Positions 1-10,721 of a stretch of DNA of 64,000 nt are shown one piece after another; the first letter of the stretch is position 1, and the number at the start of each line of letters is the position of its first letter. The notes beneath the pieces were generated by a model. It had not been told where the DNA came from. It made no database searches and saw only the letters and a list, made by a program, of their open reading frames with translations. The position numbers were made by a program, and so were the translations under genes. The stretch is from positions 38,177,564 to 38,241,563 of the forward strand of contig NC_080561.1 of the NCBI RefSeq assembly GCF_030253575.1. Direction: 5' to 3'. This stretch comes from Rhododendron vialii (Eukaryota > Streptophyta > Magnoliopsida > Ericales > Ericaceae).

Positions 1-175
1 ATAGTGGAAATTGTTTTCTCTCTCCCGTGGACGTACCCGAGTTTGGGGAACCACGTATATTGGTTGTTCTCGTTGTGCCTTGTTTATTGTGTATTTAATT
101 TTTGATTACGCTTCCGTTTGCGGGTGGGATTGATTTAGGGGAAATAATCCCAACAAAGTGGTATCTCGTGCAGAC
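1..175 (+). mobile_element. End of a Ty1/copia-type LTR plus degenerate primer-binding site
   Basis: The stretch has the look of the 3' part of a plant copia LTR (a 'cccgtggacgt' block, 'gaaccacgta', 'acgcttccg') and ends in CA at 155. Three bases later comes TGGTATC (159-165), the usual complement of the initiator tRNA-Met 3' end; the next bases (tcgtgc) depart from the common 'agagc'. Orientation is plus. Only the LTR end lies in the window. No copia gag or pol follows, so this is a remnant cut by whatever begins to its right. The superfamily call rests on the PBS and remembered LTR style. Confidence 0.6.
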
Positions 176-658
176 ATGCCATTAATTCTTTTTGGCGTTT
201 AAATCATCAAGCCGTCTCGAGGCAGGAACTCCACGTGGTGTATTTCGTACGCTTTGCATTTAACTCAGTCTGACGTTTCATAAACGGCGTCAGAACAGCC
301 ATCCGTTGAGACTTCTCTTTTCCCGTTACTTCTCATGTAAGTAACGGCGCAAGAGGAGTCGTTTCGTCTCCGTTGCTTTCACTTTAAACCCCTAAAAGAG
401 ATACTTTTGGGTTTTCCACCCAAAGTTCGAATCCTCCCTTTCTCTCTCTAAAACCAGGCGAAAATCATCCGTCTTTCATCCGTCATTGCCGTCGTCTGCA
501 ACTCGATTGCATCTCAGGCAACCACTGCAATAGCTTCGTAAGACTTCTTATTCTTGCTCCTTCTTGCGTCTTATTCTGAGATTCGTTCCAGATTTTAGCT
601 TTTAGGGTTTCGATTGCACCTAGTTTTCGATTTTGTCCTGCTCATTTCTTTCGTATCC
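176..658 (+). other. Gene-free stretch; leader of the antisense ORF
   Basis: No coding signal is seen. The stretch carries the plus-strand leader of the antisense ORF that starts at 659, including pyrimidine-rich tracts around 433-452. The 3' LTR expected here for the minus-strand Tat element (it should resemble 9419-10207) was looked for and not found. Confidence 0.5.
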
Positions 659-2927
659 ATGGCGGATGATAATGAAAACCTTCCAAAACCCAGCAAGTTT
701 AGGAAACTCAGTGAAACCCCAACTGCCATGGCGGCATTTAGGACTGAGTATAGCGTCCCTGATAACGTGGGGCTCGAACTCGCCCCTTTAGGTGCAGACA
801 GGGATGGCGGTTCATGGGATAGGATGTGTATCCCAATTGTAGCCATTGTTGAAGGCGGAGTTCGTTTTCCCTTACACCCACTACTTCGCCAGGTCCTAAA
901 CTGGTACCGTCTCACTCCCATGCAAGTTTCAACAAACGTGTTCAGGCTTATAATGGGAGTAGTAGCTTTAAACAGGATTCTGGGAACTCAATTAGGGATT
1001 TGGGACATTCAATGGTGGTATAGTATTGTTTTGAATCCTGAATACAATACTTACTACTTCAAAGTTAAAAGGGCAGAAAAGCGTCTCGTGCTAAACCTGT
1101 CAGACTCTACTCGAGATCATGAAATCGATTTCCTCTACGTCACTGGAGGCTTCGAGCCACTGGGGGAGGATGGTCAAGTGGTGGGCCTCCATTGCCCCCA
1201 CATATAGGGCTACCCACGTATGCTCCTGATTTTCTATTTATGCAACTTGCATTTTCCTTTGTTACTGTATTTCTGCTCATTCTAACTTCTGTTTGTGCTT
1301 TGACTTGCAGCGGAAAATGCTAACAGGCGTCCAAGACGTGAACCAAGCTACGTCCGAACAACAGAGATTAACTGGGTTCTGAAGTATACAGGTGAACCCG
1401 GCACCCCAACAGCTGGTCGGGGTCGCAACGCGGACGTTCTATTAGGGTACGATCCCGCGTACAGAGGGGTTATCGACAGAAGACTCGCCAATCCGAGTAC
1501 TAGCGCTGCCTCAACCTCAACTGCTCCCCAGCCGAGAAGTCTAAGGGCTAACGCTGGAGTGACAGTCGCCGGGCAGTTAGGTGAGGTTCCTATTTCAGAA
1601 GGTGTTCCATTACCTCGACTGAGAGTTCGAAGACCTTTTCAAAGACAGGTTGCTCCTCAACGACTTCCCGAACAGCCAGCTGTTAGTCGCGATACCAGCC
1701 AATCATCTTCTTCCGAATATTCTCCATCCCCTCCAAACACAGGTACTATGACTCGTCAACCTTTGAACCTTAGCACCCTTCTCACCGTCCTTTCCCGAGG
1801 ACGTGGTGCCACTGGGAGGGTGTCATCAACTGGCCATGCCCCTCTGCCATCTCGTCGAACTAGAGGGGCTTCGACACGATCTTCTTCCTCTCCTCGGGAA
1901 CGTGATAGTTCCCTTGAGGCTATTGATACTCGTCGGGACAAACGTCCTAGAACCGAAGATCCTGGAGATGCCCCAGCACAAGCCTCAGTTTCAGTTCAAC
2001 AACCCCCTTCACCGAGCACTCAAGTGCTTCCCTAAAACTGGGCCCCCCAACTCATTAGGGGTGATCAGCCCGTTCACGTTGGGGATAGCGCTAGCTCTTC
2101 AGAAACGGCACTCGCACTTGCTCAAGGTTTGCTGCTCCCTGTTGACATGCAGAAAGAGTCTGAGGCTGCACCTGATCGGCTCATTTCCACTAGTCTCGTT
2201 AGTGGGATTAAGGTATAGTATTCTCATTACTTTAAAGCATGCTTCAGGTCTCTTTATTTCTCTACTGTAATATCTTTTGCTCATTTCTCAGTTTATTCAA
2301 AAGATGATTACACTGGGCCAAAAGTTCCAAGATGCAGATACTGAAAGGATCACGTTGTTGAACAACAACACCAGGCTGCTCCGTACCATCTCTAGATTGG
2401 AGAGAGAAAGAGACAAAGCCAAGGCCGATTTTGAAGAGGCAAAGGACAAGCTTGGGACAGCTGAAGACAGTCTTAATCAGGCTTTGGTAGAAATGGAAAA
2501 AACCAAAAAAGCTGCCTACGAGGAAGGCTACCAGAAGGGGTTTGATGCTGCTACAGCCAGCTATGTGGAACAGATGCCAGCCATACAAGATCAGATCTGG
2601 GTTGCCAGCTGGGAGGCTTGTCTGGCAAAGGTTGGTATTGCTGAAGACTCAGTCCTCTGGGTGGAAAATGACCTTCCGAGTAGGCATTCTGCAGCAGCTC
2701 AGGAACACGAGGAATCCCCAGATGATGATGTCGAGCAATAGATTGAAGATTTTGCTGATGCAGGGGAGGATATGCCAACTGACACTCAGCCTGTGCAATC
2801 ACCTGTTCGAGAATCAAACCTTGAGCCCATTAACCTGGAGGAGAATACAACTGAAGGTGATACTATCGCGGGAGCCAGTGGACAGGTTCCAAATGAAACT
2901 CCTTCAGAAATCCAGAACTTAGATTGA
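659..2927 (+). pseudogene. Antisense ORF (aORF) of the Tat element, three exons, three premature stops
   Basis: Exons are 659-1217, 1311-2212 and 2292-2927, joined by GT-AG introns 1218-1310 and 2213-2291; reading frame is kept across both junctions (phase 1 and phase 0), which supports the structure. Exon 1 encodes a globular domain resembling the Pfam 'putative gypsy type transposon' family (FPLHPLLRQVLNWY, then a WWYSIV block). Exon 2 is Ser/Pro/Arg-rich and looks disordered, with a basic patch RRDKRPR. Exon 3 encodes a charged coiled coil (LERERDKAKADFEEAK onward), an EEGYQKGF motif and an acidic tail. In-frame stops lie at 1205-1207 (TAG), 2033-2035 (TAA) and 2739-2741 (TAG). Function of such aORF products is unknown. 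Confidence 0.72.
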
Positions 2928-3731
2928 TATGGTTAGTCTGCATAAAACACCTTTAAAACATTTTGGCTGGTCCTAAGTGACCATGATATTCGAGCCCTGC
3001 GTGGCACCAGTACTTTCTCTACTTTGGTAATATTTTGGTAATACAGGTATTCGGCCCCTTGTGGCATAACTATACAATTTGCTCGGCTCCTCTCATTTTT
3101 GCATGTGTTCGGATGCAAACAGATTTATCTAAGTATTTCGTACTTTGATCCTTTAATCACATGTTTGCTTGTGTATAAGTGTTCAGTACTTAGCAAATCC
3201 TGTAAACATCATTTTTTTTGTACTTTTAAACCTTTTCTTAAGTTTCATGTACTTAAAAACGTTCTAAGTCTCTCGTACTTTTAAGCCATTTCTAAGTTTC
3301 ACGTACTTAAAAACTTTCTAAGTCTCTCGTACTTTTAAGCCATTTCTACAAACCATACTTAAAAACTTTCTAAGTCTCTTGTACTTACAAACCATACTTA
3401 AAAACTTTCTAAGTCTCTCGTACTTACAAACCATACAAGTGTTTCATACTGGTATTTGTTAAGTTTCACGTACTTTAGTGTATAGGTGCCTGTTGGTGCC
3501 TGTTCCCTGCTCCCCAATACGAATGAGGGAAACCAAGCCCGTAGTTCGTATTTTTAGGACAAATACCAAGAACGCAATATTTACACTGCAAAAAGTGATT
3601 TTATTCATAATCTGTGAAACTCAAGAGGGCGTTATTCGTACCCCTTGCAACTAACAAGTAATAAAAACATAAGAGTTTTACTCGTAACTCCCACACAATC
3701 ACGAAATGCAGCCCTAAAAGACTAGAGGACT
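2928..3731. other. Spacer between aORF and integrase, AT-rich
   Basis: No coding potential is seen. The two ORFs converge here (aORF on plus, integrase on minus), so both 3' ends would lie in this spacer. Its middle is a tandem repeat, listed separately. Confidence 0.6.
3225..3470. repeat. Tandem repeat, 53-bp then 39-bp units
   Basis: The phrase 'acttaaaaac(t/g)ttctaagtctc' followed by 'gtacttttaagccatttcta' recurs about four times. The first units are about 53 bp; the last two are shortened to about 39 bp with 'gtacttacaaaccat'. Such arrays are common in the spacer downstream of pol in Tat-lineage elements. Confidence 0.8.
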
Positions 3732-5255
3732 TTAAATAAAAAACTTCCTTAAATTATGGACATTCCAAGGCCTTGGTACTAGATTTCCTTCTAAATCTGT
3801 CAATCTGTAAACCCCTATGCCCACAACCTCGGTCACTCGATACGGGCCTTCCCAATTGGCCCCTAACTTGCCCTCGTTGGCCACCTTGGTGTTACCGAGC
3901 ACTTTTCGAAGTACAAGGTCTCCAACAACAAACTCTCGTGGGTGGACATTTTTATTGTAGCTTTTCATCAGCTGCTCCTGATATGAGGCTAAATGAACCA
4001 AAGCCCTTTCCCTTCTTTCTTCGGCAAGGTCAAGCTCAATCTCAAGTGCCCTGTCATTGCCCCCACTCTCAACCAATGCAGTTCTATTGGTTGGAAGGCC
4101 AACTTCTAGAGGTATAACTGCCTCTGTCCCATATGCCAACGAATAGGGGGTCTCTCCCGTAGACCTCCTAGGCGTCGTTCGATGCGCCCATAGTACTAAT
4201 GGTAATTCATCTGGCCACTTTCCCTTTGCTTCATAAAACCTTTTCTTGATCCCGTCTAGAATGGTTTTGTTAGAAGCTTCTGCCTGCCCATTACTTTGAG
4301 GGTAGGCTGGGGTTGAGTAGTAATTTCGTATCCCGTATTGGGCACAAAAAGCTTTAAACTTCTTCTGAAACTGGGACCCATTGTCTGTAATCAACGAATA
4401 AGGGACCCCAAATCGAGTAATAATATTTTTCCACACGAACCTTTCTATCACAGGTTCTGTGATTTTAGCCAACGGTTCTGCCTCAATCCACTTAGTGAAG
4501 TAATCCGTTGCCACCAGCAGAAATTTCCTATTGCCAGTTGCTTTGTGGAGTGGACCCACGATATCCATACCCCATTGGGCAAATGGCCAAGGACTTGTCA
4601 ATGGCACCAAGTCTTCTGCTGGCGTCCGAATTATTGGTGAGAATTTCTGACACTTTTCACAGATTTTCACATAAACCTTGGCATCTTCTTGCATGTGTGG
4701 CCACCAATAACCTTGGGTAATTGCTCGGTGGGCTATGGATCTGCCTCTAGCATGGCTTCCACAGGTTCCCCCATGAATTTCGTGTAGAAATTTTTGCACC
4801 ATCTCAGGATGTACACAAAGCAAATAGGGACCTGTAAAAGATTTCCTGTACAATTTTCTTTCTGGAGACAGCCAAAACCTAGCAGATTTGGTCCTTATCT
4901 TATGAGCCTCCTTTTTGTCAGAAGGGAGTATTTCGTCTCGTAAAAACTCCACGATTGGGTCCATCCAACTTGGTCTTTGGTTCACGTCCAAGACCAAGTC
5001 CACACTTCTTCCAATGCTCGGCACACTCAGATACTCTACTGCCACCTTCCTTTTAAACTCAGTTGGTATAGCTGCAGCCAACCAAGCTAATGAATCTCCA
5101 TGAGCATTTTGTCCAGAACTTATCTGTTCAATATATACCCTTTCGAAGGTATCAAGCAGGTCCTTGGCTGCCTGCACGTAGGCTGCCATTTTTTCACTTC
5201 GTGTTTCGTATTCCCTGGACAGTTGATTGACCACAAGCTGTGAATCACAATACAC
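3732..5255 (-). pseudogene. pol segment: end of RNase H and integrase
   Basis: A 507-residue open frame begins inside RNase H (YCDSQLVVNQL) and runs through integrase. The HHCC zinc finger is visible (H..H in the HPEM...HEIH region, CEKCQKF). The catalytic core shows MDIVGPL, TDNGSQF and NGQAEASNK, giving the D,D(35)E residues. The C-terminus has a GPY/F-type module (WEGPYRVTEV, then NVHNLRKFF). This segment is intact, but it is separated from upstream pol by a one-base frameshift near 5267, so it could not be made from a single polyprotein as the sequence stands. It is the last sense-strand ORF of the element. Confidence 0.85.
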
Positions 5256-5272
5256 CCTAACCTGTTCTGCTT

Positions 5273-6132
5273 TTAGGGTTTTGCACTTTTTAAGCCAGCT
5301 AAGAGTGCCTCGTATTCCGGCACATTGTTTGACGCACTGAAACCAAGCCGAACAGATAGTTCGATCATTACTCCTTCAGGAGGAAAAATGACTACCCCAA
5401 TTCCTGATCCAGTATTACATGCTGATCCGTCAACAAATAGCTTCCATTCCGTGGGGTCCCGTTCGGCTGAGACTTGTTTCCTCGTGGGTGATGTCTTAGT
5501 CTCCTGTTCTTTTCTCGTAGGAGGCAGGAGAGCTACTACAGGAGAAAACTCTGCCACAAAATCAGCCAACACTTGGCCTTTAATTGCCGTACGCGGCTGA
5601 TAATCAATATTGTACTGGCTTAACTCGACGGACCACGTCGAGATCCTTCCCGAGAAGTCTGCTTTTCGTAGCAGTGATTTCAATGGAAACTCAGTATAAA
5701 CCACAACCTTGTGGCTTTGGAAGTAGTGTGGCAATTTCCTTGTGGCTGTCCTAAGTGCCAGGACAAATTTCTCTAAGGGCAGATATCTCGTCTCTGCATC
5801 CAGCAGTGTCTTGCTAACATAATAAATAGGGATTTGTTCGATTCCCAAATCCCTTAACAGGACTGCACTAACTGCATGCTCAGAAACAGCTAAGTACAAA
5901 ACTAAAGACTCACCTGGCTGTGGAGTTGACAAAAGTGGGGCTCGGCCAGATACTTCTTCAGGTACTGGAAGGCCTGTTCGCACTCTGCTCCCCATTGGAA
6001 TCCCTCCCTCTTTTTCAATAATTAAAAAAAGGATCTGCACTTGTCACTTGACCTGCTGATAAATCTATTAAGTGCTGCAGCCATTCCAGTCAACCTCTGG
6101 ACTTCCTTAGTGGTTTTGGGACTTTGTAGCCT
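5273..6132 (-). pseudogene. pol segment: RT connection and RNase H, frameshifted
   Basis: Reading on from the RT fragment, the connection domain continues in the same frame past a TAA at 6133-6135 and another at 6022-6024 (EVQRLTGMAAALNRF is recognisable between them). The frame shifts near 5940, and from there LYLAVSEHAVSAVLLR and the RNase H start (KLFVDGSACNTGSGIG) are readable in the 255-residue ORF. A second one-base frameshift near 5267 ends it at AGLKSAKP. RNase H would remove the RNA strand during reverse transcription. Confidence 0.8.
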
Positions 6133-7218
6133 TTATAGGGCTGCAATTTGATCAGGGTTAGTCTCAATCCCTCTCATGGTCACCAAATGGCCTAGGAACT
6201 TTCCAGAACCGACTCCAAACGCACATTTCAAGGCGTTGAGTTTCAGTTTGTACTCCCTCAGGATCTCGAAAGCTTCTTTTAAATCCGCTATGTGTCCCTG
6301 TTTATCTTGACTTTTCACCACCATATCATCTATATAAACCTCCATAGTCTTGCCAATGAACTTTTTGAACATGATGGTTGCAAGTCTTTGGTACGTTGCC
6401 CCAGCATTTCTTAGCCCAAATGGCATGACGCTATAGCAGTACAACCCTCGTGGTGTAATAAAAGAAGTCTTCTCTTGATCAGGCTCAAACATAGCAATCT
6501 GATGATATCCTCGATATGCGTCGAGGAAACTCATTCGCTCGTAACCAGCAGTTGTGTCAACCAACTGGTCTATCCTTGAAAGAGGAAAACTGTCTTTTGG
6601 ACATGCCTTGTTTAGGTTTGTGAAGTCTACGCAGACACGCCACTTCCCATTCTTTTTCTTTACCACCACGGTGTTGGATAACCACTCTGGGTAGTAAACT
6701 TCACGTATTGCTTTTGCCTCCAGCAAACGATCAACCTCTTCAATTACAGCATCCACATGCTGCACGGCTGCTCTCCGTTTTTTCTGAATGACCGGCTTAT
6801 GCTGAGGATCAACATTTAAATGATGACAGATCACACCTGCATCCACTCCGGGTATTTCCTCTGGCACCCATGCAAATACATCGACATATTCTTTCAGAAA
6901 TCTTATCAGTTCAGCCTTTTCGTCTGCTGGTAATGATTCTCCGATTAAGAAATATCTTTCAGGATCAGTCTCGCTGATCTGAATCTTCTCCAATCCTTCA
7001 ACCACCTTTTCTGCCGGACTTCTTCCAACATCCTCGATAGTTGGTTGATCTGGTACTTCTAATGTATGAACGTGGTGGGCTTTTGGGGCTTTTTTAATGA
7101 TGGAGATTAGACATTGCTGGGCCACTTTCTGATTGCCTCTAATTACCTCAACCCCATTCGATCCTGGAAATTTCAACATCTGGTGATAAGTCGAGGAGAC
7201 CGCTCTCATTTTGTGCAA
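6133..7218 (-). pseudogene. pol segment: reverse transcriptase
   Basis: This is a 361-residue open frame directly continuing the gag-protease frame after a single stop codon. RT motifs run in order: [46 protein letters not shown] and the catalytic [10 protein letters not shown] long linker precedes the RT core ([19 protein letters not shown], typical of Tat elements). The first codon after the upstream stop is TTG, so no independent start is implied. The frame ends at a TAA (6133-6135) in the connection domain. Confidence 0.88.
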
Positions 7219-9372
7219 CTATGTCCTCCCTATAATCGCGTTATAGGAAGCAGGAACATCGACAACTAAGAAATCTGTTTTTAACACCACTGATCCAGCC
7301 CGAACAGGTAACGTTACTTTTCCAAGAGGCCAAACTGCTCCTGCACCAAACCCAATTAAGGGTGTTGTCGATTGTTCTAAGTCTGTTTGGGCCAGCCCCA
7401 GTTTCTTGAACGCATCATAGTACATTACCTCTGTACAACTTCCTGAGTCCACTAGAATCCTTTCGATGTCATATTCCCCAACTCGTAGGGTTATGACCAA
7501 AGTATCGTTGTGGCGTATTTGGACCTCTCCCAGATCATCATCTGTGAATGCTATGCTTTCATTGCACACATCACTCTCTCGCCCCCTCTTGTTACCCAAT
7601 CGCATCACGTGCTGATTGTGCCTGACTTGCCTTTGTAATAGCCTGATCTCATTTCTCGTATAAGGTGTGGCCAACCCATGTATCATATGGATTACCCCTT
7701 TAGGATTCTGCTCATATTCCAGCTCCATGGCTTTCCCTTTGTCTTTGGGATCTTGGATAAATTCCTTGAGATAGCCCCGAAAGACCAAATCATCAAGGTG
7801 TCTTTTGTACATCTCACAATCTTCAGTCATATGGCCCCAATCTTTATGGTAGCTGCAGTGCTGATTCGTAGCACGTTTTGCGTCTTTATCCCCGCCTAGA
7901 CTTGAGGGCCATTTGAAGTATGGCTGATTCTTTATTCGATAAAAAATCCTATAAATTGGTTCTTTCCAAACCGTAGTGATAGAAAAGAAAGATTTAGGGT
8001 CAGGAGCTTGCTTATCTTTATATGGCTCTCTTTTAGCCTGCCCGTACTCCTTTCTCTCTCTGTAAGTCTTGGTCTCTGGCTTATCCATTTTCTTAACAGG
8101 TGCCTTTGTCTGTTCGGCAACAACCCTGCCGTCCTCCCGGAGTGTGTCATCCTCCATTCTTGCGTGTTGTTCAATTCGTTCCCTTAGTTTGGCCAACGTC
8201 GCTACCGGATGCATATTCAAAGACCGGCGCAACTCTCCCCGAACAGGCAAGCCTGTCTTGAAGGTTGCAATCGCATATTCTTCACTGCAGCTCTCTATCT
8301 CGTTGAAAGTCTCCCAGTACTTTTTAGCGTAATCTCTGATCGGCTCATTTTCCGCTTGTTTCATAGTGGAAAGACTTTCGAACGTTTTCGGGGCTCTTCT
8401 GCTTGTCAAGAACCGGACAATGAATTCCTCGGCCAACTGCCTCCATCCTCGTATGGATCGTGGGGCCAATTTATGAAACCAAGATAGGGCCACCATTCCG
8501 AGACTCGAAGGGAACATTTTGCACAAAATGGCATCATCCCCGTCATGCATGAACATAGCCTGTTGGTAGTGCGGTATCTGAGCTACGGGGTCTGCGTTTG
8601 TCTCGTAAAGTATGAACGTACCATGCTTCACTCTGCTCGGCAACCTAGCCTCTTGTAGCCTCCTTGCAAATGGGGAGGCTGCTATATTACTCAGGGCCTT
8701 CCGTGCTGCTTCTTGTGCAGTCATGGTTTCATCTTCAAGCTCCTTCGACTTGTGAGTCGTAGCCTTGACCCAATCAGCATCAGGCCTCTCGTACCTGTCC
8801 CGGTGATGCTTCCTTGTTTCCTCCTCTTCTGGGGTGGAACTTCGGTCTCTGCTCCTCTTTTTTCGTGAAGAAGCCCTTCGTCTTTCCGGTGTTCGGCTTT
8901 TACTTCTGCTTTTTCTTTTTTGTGGAGAAGCTTCGCATCGCCCTATGATAGGACTCCTGCTCTTTCTCCCTCGTGAATGAGCCTGCTTATGGACTACCAG
9001 GGTCCGTCTGTCTTTCTGGGAATTCCTTCGTGAAAGTTCGGAATCTTCTGGGTGCTCTCGTACCCGTTGTAATTCTTGTATCTCGTACTCTCGTTTTCTA
9101 ATTAAACGAGCGTACTCCTCGATTTCCCTTCTCTTTTTATCGAGGACATCGCTGTCATTGTGTATACTTCTTGAATGGGTGACTGATTCCTCTCTTCGAT
9201 GAGACTTACTCCTTCTCGTGGAGCCAGTGACAGTTTTGTCTCCTTTTTCTTTGGAGTTATCTCTGTCATATCTACCAGTGGGCTTCCTTGGAGCACCTGG
9301 TGGGGATTTATCTCTTCCCCCACTCGACTGGTCCTTTGGATTAAACGGCGTAACTGGATCTTCTTCCAACAT
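7219..9372 (-). CDS. gag-protease polyprotein of the Tat element
   Basis: This 717-residue uninterrupted frame starts at the first ATG after the PBS. The N-terminal third is an Arg/Ser/Glu-rich, probably disordered region. A Retrotrans_gag domain follows (ALSWFHKLAPRSIRGW, then FNEIESCSEEYAI). Next comes a Tat-type zinc motif (CSYHKDWGHMTEDC). An aspartic protease follows, with the active site LVDSGSCTEV and the second strand NAIIGRT. The frame ends in TAG (7219-7221) at the position where relatives usually have Trp before the LH that begins the RT linker. The gag half appears capable of making a protein. Confidence 0.85.
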   Translation of the reverse strand: MLEEDPVTPFNPKDQSSGGRDKSPPGAPRKPTGRYDRDNSKEKGDKTVTGSTRRSKSHRREESVTHSRSIHNDSDVLDKKRREIEEYARLIRKREYEIQELQRVREHPEDSELSRRNSQKDRRTLVVHKQAHSRGRKSRSPIIGRCEASPQKRKSRSKSRTPERRRASSRKKRSRDRSSTPEEEETRKHHRDRYERPDADWVKATTHKSKELEDETMTAQEAARKALSNIAASPFARRLQEARLPSRVKHGTFILYETNADPVAQIPHYQQAMFMHDGDDAILCKMFPSSLGMVALSWFHKLAPRSIRGWRQLAEEFIVRFLTSRRAPKTFESLSTMKQAENEPIRDYAKKYWETFNEIESCSEEYAIATFKTGLPVRGELRRSLNMHPVATLAKLRERIEQHARMEDDTLREDGRVVAEQTKAPVKKMDKPETKTYRERKEYGQAKREPYKDKQAPDPKSFFSITTVWKEPIYRIFYRIKNQPYFKWPSSLGGDKDAKRATNQHCSYHKDWGHMTEDCEMYKRHLDDLVFRGYLKEFIQDPKDKGKAMELEYEQNPKGVIHMIHGLATPYTRNEIRLLQRQVRHNQHVMRLGNKRGRESDVCNESIAFTDDDLGEVQIRHNDTLVITLRVGEYDIERILVDSGSCTEVMYYDAFKKLGLAQTDLEQSTTPLIGFGAGAVWPLGKVTLPVRAGSVVLKTDFLVVDVPASYNAIIGRT

Positions 9373-9400
9373 GATTATTTTTTAGAAAATTGGTTCGTTT

Positions 9401-9416
9401 CCCACAGACGGCACCA
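9401..9416 (-). other. Primer-binding site of the Tat element
   Basis: Two bases after the LTR on the minus strand is TGGTGCCGTCTGTGGG. It starts with TGG, the complement of a tRNA CCA end, and matches the TGGCGCCGTCTGTGGG style seen in many Tat elements except for one C-to-T change. I do not assign the tRNA. Confidence 0.75.
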
Positions 9417-9418
9417 AT

Positions 9419-10207
9419 TGTAGGGGGATGAAAACAATTGATGCTTCGGATCAATTGGATTGCAACGGCTTATTCGTGCCTTTTCACCGGAACCCTAATT
9501 CGTCATCGGAACCCTAATCTGCAAAACAGACAAGGGATGAGTGCACCTTTGCCTCTCGGGGCAAAGGCCCTCCGATGCCAAAGTTAATATCACGTACTAG
9601 TCAATAAACCCTAATTATCAGTAGGAGAATATGAGAATGCAACGTATATCGTACCTTTATCTCTAGGTTTACCTCATATTTATAGATTCATGGATACTTG
9701 CCGCCCAAGTATCCGTGTTGCACTAGGTTTCCTACCTCGTATAGGAAACCAGAATATTTTGGATTCTCATTCCCTTATCAGTTCATTACCTTAGTCCACT
9801 TAGGACTCTTTTCCACAGCTGACCGAACATCCCACTTTCATTGGGTATCTATTCTAGATCATATTTCCTCGGGATTTCATTCCTTAACGGAATAACACAG
9901 CTTCTGGACCTTTCCAGAGTGTTCGTCTTGCCTTAGCAACTGATTGGAGCTCTTTCCTTATTCGGCTGTCTCATAGCCGAACAGACTGCCTGGACCAGTC
10001 ACTTCACATGTAACTAGTCCTTTATCAATTATTTGGACCATTGCCTTCTTAGGAGCTCTCATGAGCTCTCAGTCTGTTCGGCCCTACTCTAGGCCGAACA
10101 GACTATTTGGAGCAATGACTTCGCATGTTATTTCTCTTATTAGATCTTTACCACGGTGCCTCATACCATGTGTCTTAATTCTATTTGTTCGGGAATACCT
10201 CCCTACA
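9419..10207 (-). mobile_element. 5' LTR of the Tat element
   Basis: The LTR is 789 bp and ends in the inverted repeat TGTAGGG...CCCTACA. Its inner end sits two bases from the PBS. On the minus strand a TATA box (CTATAAATA) lies near 9677-9685, about 520 bp into the LTR, as expected for U3/R. Short inverted motifs with 'ttcggc'/'gccgaac' recur in the U3 half (about 9960-10100). The host sequence after the LTR begins 'ctggc'; the partner target duplication cannot be checked because the other end is missing. Confidence 0.85.
9677..9685 (-). promoter_or_regulatory. LTR TATA box
   Basis: CTATAAATA on the minus strand, upstream of the PBS and gag. It is the only strong TATA motif seen in the LTR. 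Confidence 0.55.
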
Positions 10208-10681
10208 CTGGCTAAATGTTTTTGATTGCCATTGCAATTTACCACTGATCCTTCCATGGAAGAAAAGCTAAAAATGCATGAAATGCTACACTGATCTGAG
10301 GAGGTATTGGGAATGGGTCTTTCACAGTAGCTACAAGTCAATTGTCGACACAATTTTTTGTCTTCATATTCATCTCAACCTTCTTTTCATCTATAAACAA
10401 AGGAACCTTATTTGACTCTTCTTTACATCTATAAACAAAGGAACCCTATTTGACTCTTCTTTTGAGTTAAAGAACAAGATATTTTTCTCTACCAGATTTC
10501 TTGATCTATTCTTTACTCTCTGTCTCATCTTTCCCTCTTTGTATTCAATTTCAAAACTCTTTTGTTCCTATAGATGTGCAACAAAAAGGATAATTTGCAT
10601 TCCAAATGCCCTGATTCAGCTCAGAATGACACTAGCTAAGACAGTGTTATTTGTATTCGACTATTGGGTAACTCACGATAT

Positions 10682-10721
<40 letters not shown>

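Larger units (their letters stand above)
659..10207 (-). mobile_element. Tat-lineage Ty3/gypsy LTR retrotransposon with antisense ORF, decayed
   Basis: Read on the minus strand the order is 5' LTR (10207-9419), PBS, gag, protease, reverse transcriptase, RNase H, integrase, a spacer with tandem repeats, and then an ORF on the opposite strand. Protease-RT-RNase H-integrase order defines Ty3/gypsy. An extra antisense ORF downstream of integrase is a known feature of some Tat-lineage plant elements. Pol is broken by at least three in-frame stops and two frameshifts, so the copy is not autonomous. The matching 3' LTR is not in the window; the left boundary given is simply the start codon of the antisense ORF. 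Confidence 0.88.

Noticed and set aside
1803..2270. 155-residue ORF in another frame over aORF exon 2
   Set aside because: It overlaps the better-supported exon frame, ignores the intron at 2213 and shows no domain.
3773..4720. Plus-strand ORFs antisense to integrase
   Set aside because: Shadows of the conserved minus-strand integrase frame.
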